The notes below the pieces were generated by a model. It had not been told where the DNA came from and ran no database searches. It was given only the letters and a program-made list of their open reading frames with translations. A DNA stretch of 5,927 nt, taken from an uncultured Eubacteriales bacterium. GTDB taxonomy: Bacteria > Bacillota > Clostridia > Oscillospirales > CAG-272. Shown here piece by piece: positions 4,585 to 5,927 of the stretch. The stretch is taken from the NCBI GenBank assembly GCA_934462885.1, contig CAKSJC010000112.1, forward strand, positions 1 to 5,927, in the 5' to 3' direction. The translations under genes were made by a program, and so were the position numbers. Within the stretch, counting starts at the first letter, position 1, and each line of letters starts with the position of its first letter.

Positions 4585-5927
4585 ATGAAAAATAAAGATA
4601 TTTACAACATAGAAATTACGGATACTAACGAAAACGGAAAAGGTATCGCCAAAAAAGACGGACTCGTTATTTTTATAGATGGACTTGTAACAGGTGATGT
4701 TGCGGATATAGAGATAATTTCAGAGAAAAAAAACTATTCCGTCGGAAAAGTTAAGAGAGTTCATTCCCCGTCTCCGTACAGAATCACCCCGATTTGCCGA
4801 GATTTTAGAAAATGCGGTGGTTGCACTCTTTCTCATGTGACATTTGATTTCGAAAATGAAATAAAAAGAAACTCCGTCCGTGCGGCATTCAGGAGAAATG
4901 CTCTTTCATACGACATTATTGAACCAACCTTGTCTGCCTCTGAAAGAACCGGCTACAGGAACAAGATATCACTTCGCTATTGTGCAGATACCTGCACTTT
5001 CGGTTACAGTATGCCGGAAACAAACAATATACTGCCGTTCAACGGATGTGCATTGTGCTCCGATGATTTCAACAAAATAGTTTTTTTAACAAATCAAAAT
5101 ATTGACCTGATAAAAAGTTTTTTTCCTGAAGCTTTATTTATCCGTTCTTCTTCATCCGGAGACATTGTAATAAGTATTTTATCAGCTAAGAAAATAACGG
5201 AAAACATAAAAAAAGCTTATACAAAGCTTAGCAAGAATTCTGTTCCGAAAGTCAGCGACATTGTTTTTTTGACAAATGACAAAGAAAACAATGAAAAGGC
5301 TTATATTTTTGACGACTTCATGGGATTAAAGCTTCGTGTAGATTCAAATTCATTCAGACAGGTAAATAAAGCAGCGTTTGAGATTTTGCTTCGAGAAGTT
5401 GTAAAGATTGAAAAAAGCATTAAATTCACAAAAGCTGCAGATCTATACTGCGGCTCAGGAGTTATAGGACTTATTTCGGCAAGAGAATTTCCGAGCGTTC
5501 ATTTTATAGGAACGGAAATAAACAGAGATTCGATAGAAAATGCAAAATCAAACGCAGCATTAAACTCTATTTCAAATATAAACTTTTTTTGCGGCGACTC
5601 GGCTTCATTTAGTGAAAAGCTTCACAAAGATGAACTTCCCGATTTAATTATAGTCGATCCGCCGCGTTTCGGCTTGTCCGATAAAATGAAAAAAGAGCTT
5701 CTTGCTATGTTCCCCGAAAATATAATTTATATTTCATGCAATCCTCAAACGTTAGCGAGAGATGTTGCTGAATTAAATAAAAAAGGATATGAAATCAAAA
5801 AAAATGTTACCGTAAATTTGTTCCCTATGACAAGGCATGTGGAGACGGTTGTCCTCTTGTCACGGGAAACAAATCCACTGACGGTTGAGGTCAGAATGGA
5901 AGTGGAAACCGGCGAGATCAAGGAGCA
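4585..5927 (+). CDS. rlmD: 23S rRNA (uracil-C5)-methyltransferase, RlmD/TrmA family (partial, runs off the right edge)
   Basis: The frame is open for 447 codons from ATG 4585 to the window end. It transfers a methyl group from S-adenosylmethionine to C5 of a uridine in 23S rRNA (U1939-type; Gram-positive homologues may also or instead modify U747). Residues 1-60 form a TRAM RNA-binding domain (GKGIAKKDG, GDVADIEI). An iron-sulfur site follows: C71-X5-C77-X2-C80 (CRDFRKCGGC), with C155 or C158 as the fourth ligand. The methyltransferase domain shows FRQVN (257-261), SAM-binding DLYCGSG (286-292), DPPRFG (358-363), nucleophile C385 in SCNPQTLARD, and E420 in the terminal RHVETVVLLS. All catalytic residues are intact. 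Homologues usually end close to this last motif, but here the frame continues at least 20 codons (NPLTVEVRMEVETGEIKE) in DNA of much higher GC. RlmD, RlmCD and TrmA-like paralogues cannot be separated with certainty, so the symbol is by closest resemblance. Confidence 0.9.
   Translation, partial: MKNKDIYNIEITDTNENGKGIAKKDGLVIFIDGLVTGDVADIEIISEKKNYSVGKVKRVHSPSPYRITPICRDFRKCGGCTLSHVTFDFENEIKRNSVRAAFRRNALSYDIIEPTLSASERTGYRNKISLRYCADTCTFGYSMPETNNILPFNGCALCSDDFNKIVFLTNQNIDLIKSFFPEALFIRSSSSGDIVISILSAKKITENIKKAYTKLSKNSVPKVSDIVFLTNDKENNEKAYIFDDFMGLKLRVDSNSFRQVNKAAFEILLREVVKIEKSIKFTKAADLYCGSGVIGLISAREFPSVHFIGTEINRDSIENAKSNAALNSISNINFFCGDSASFSEKLHKDELPDLIIVDPPRFGLSDKMKKELLAMFPENIIYISCNPQTLARDVAELNKKGYEIKKNVTVNLFPMTRHVETVVLLSRETNPLTVEVRMEVETGEIKE
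5836..5862 (+). other. Possible integration (att) site at the 3' end of the rlmD-like gene
   Basis: These bases encode the conserved HVETVVLLS end of the methyltransferase. The 3' end of this gene (called rum in streptococci) is a known target of integrative elements such as ICESp1108 and ICESp2905. Here GC rises from roughly a quarter (hand count, 5761-5820) to about half (5836-5927), and the reading frame continues beyond the usual end, as expected if foreign DNA was joined at this point. No integrase or second copy of the repeat lies within the window, so this is a suggestion only. Confidence 0.3.

Noticed and set aside
4566..4595. A 9-codon ORF (ATG at 4566) overlapping the start of the rlmD-like gene, only about 2 nt after the predicted transcription start
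   Set aside because: It has no ribosome binding site, and the GAGG at 4575-4578 clearly serves the ATG at 4585; most likely chance in AT-rich DNA.
4880..5080. A 66-codon plus-strand frame within the methyltransferase gene
   Set aside because: It overlaps the iron-sulfur and central region of the methyltransferase in another frame and has no supporting signals.

Overview
The window looks like chromosome from a low-GC Gram-positive bacterium, most likely a gut-type member of the Clostridia. This rests on the AT-rich sequence, strong GGAGG-type ribosome binding sites, textbook sigma-A promoters (two exact TTGACA-17-TATAAT pairs), and gene families common in Clostridia. The genus cannot be told from the sequence alone. 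No gap between genes exceeds about 135 bp, and I see no tRNA, rRNA, CRISPR array, IS element or riboswitch.

Layout. On the minus strand, read right to left from about 4450: a 77-aa DUF3343-type (putative Se/S carrier-like) protein overlaps by 4 bp (ATGA) a 372-aa class V aminotransferase / cysteine desulfurase-like protein. Next is a 106-aa conserved-looking protein of unknown function with its own consensus promoter and a strong rho-independent terminator. Then comes an 803-aa GH106-like (alpha-L-rhamnosidase-type) glycoside hydrolase. Last is the first 21 codons of a secreted or membrane protein cut by the left window edge. On the plus strand, divergent from the carrier/desulfurase pair, is a TrmA/RlmD-family 23S rRNA uracil-C5 methyltransferase with a TRAM domain and a predicted 4Fe-4S cluster; it runs off the right edge.

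How they fit together. The carrier and desulfurase are clearly one transcription unit and probably mobilise sulfur (or selenium) from cysteine (or selenocysteine) and pass it to an unseen acceptor. The divergent methyltransferase needs an iron-sulfur cluster, so a link is possible but unproven. The glycoside hydrolase has no signal peptide and would act in the cytoplasm on imported oligosaccharides; the secreted protein after it may belong to the same carbohydrate locus.

Most notable points: (1) the hydrolase has the GH106-like layout but appears to have lost the usual acidic 'DEP' motif; (2) the methyltransferase reading frame continues past the normal family C-terminus, with an abrupt rise in GC exactly where the rum/rlmD 3' end is known to serve as an integration site for mobile elements; (3) the small orphan protein has an unusually strong, isolated expression cassette. 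I did not find a clearly new multi-gene system inside the window.
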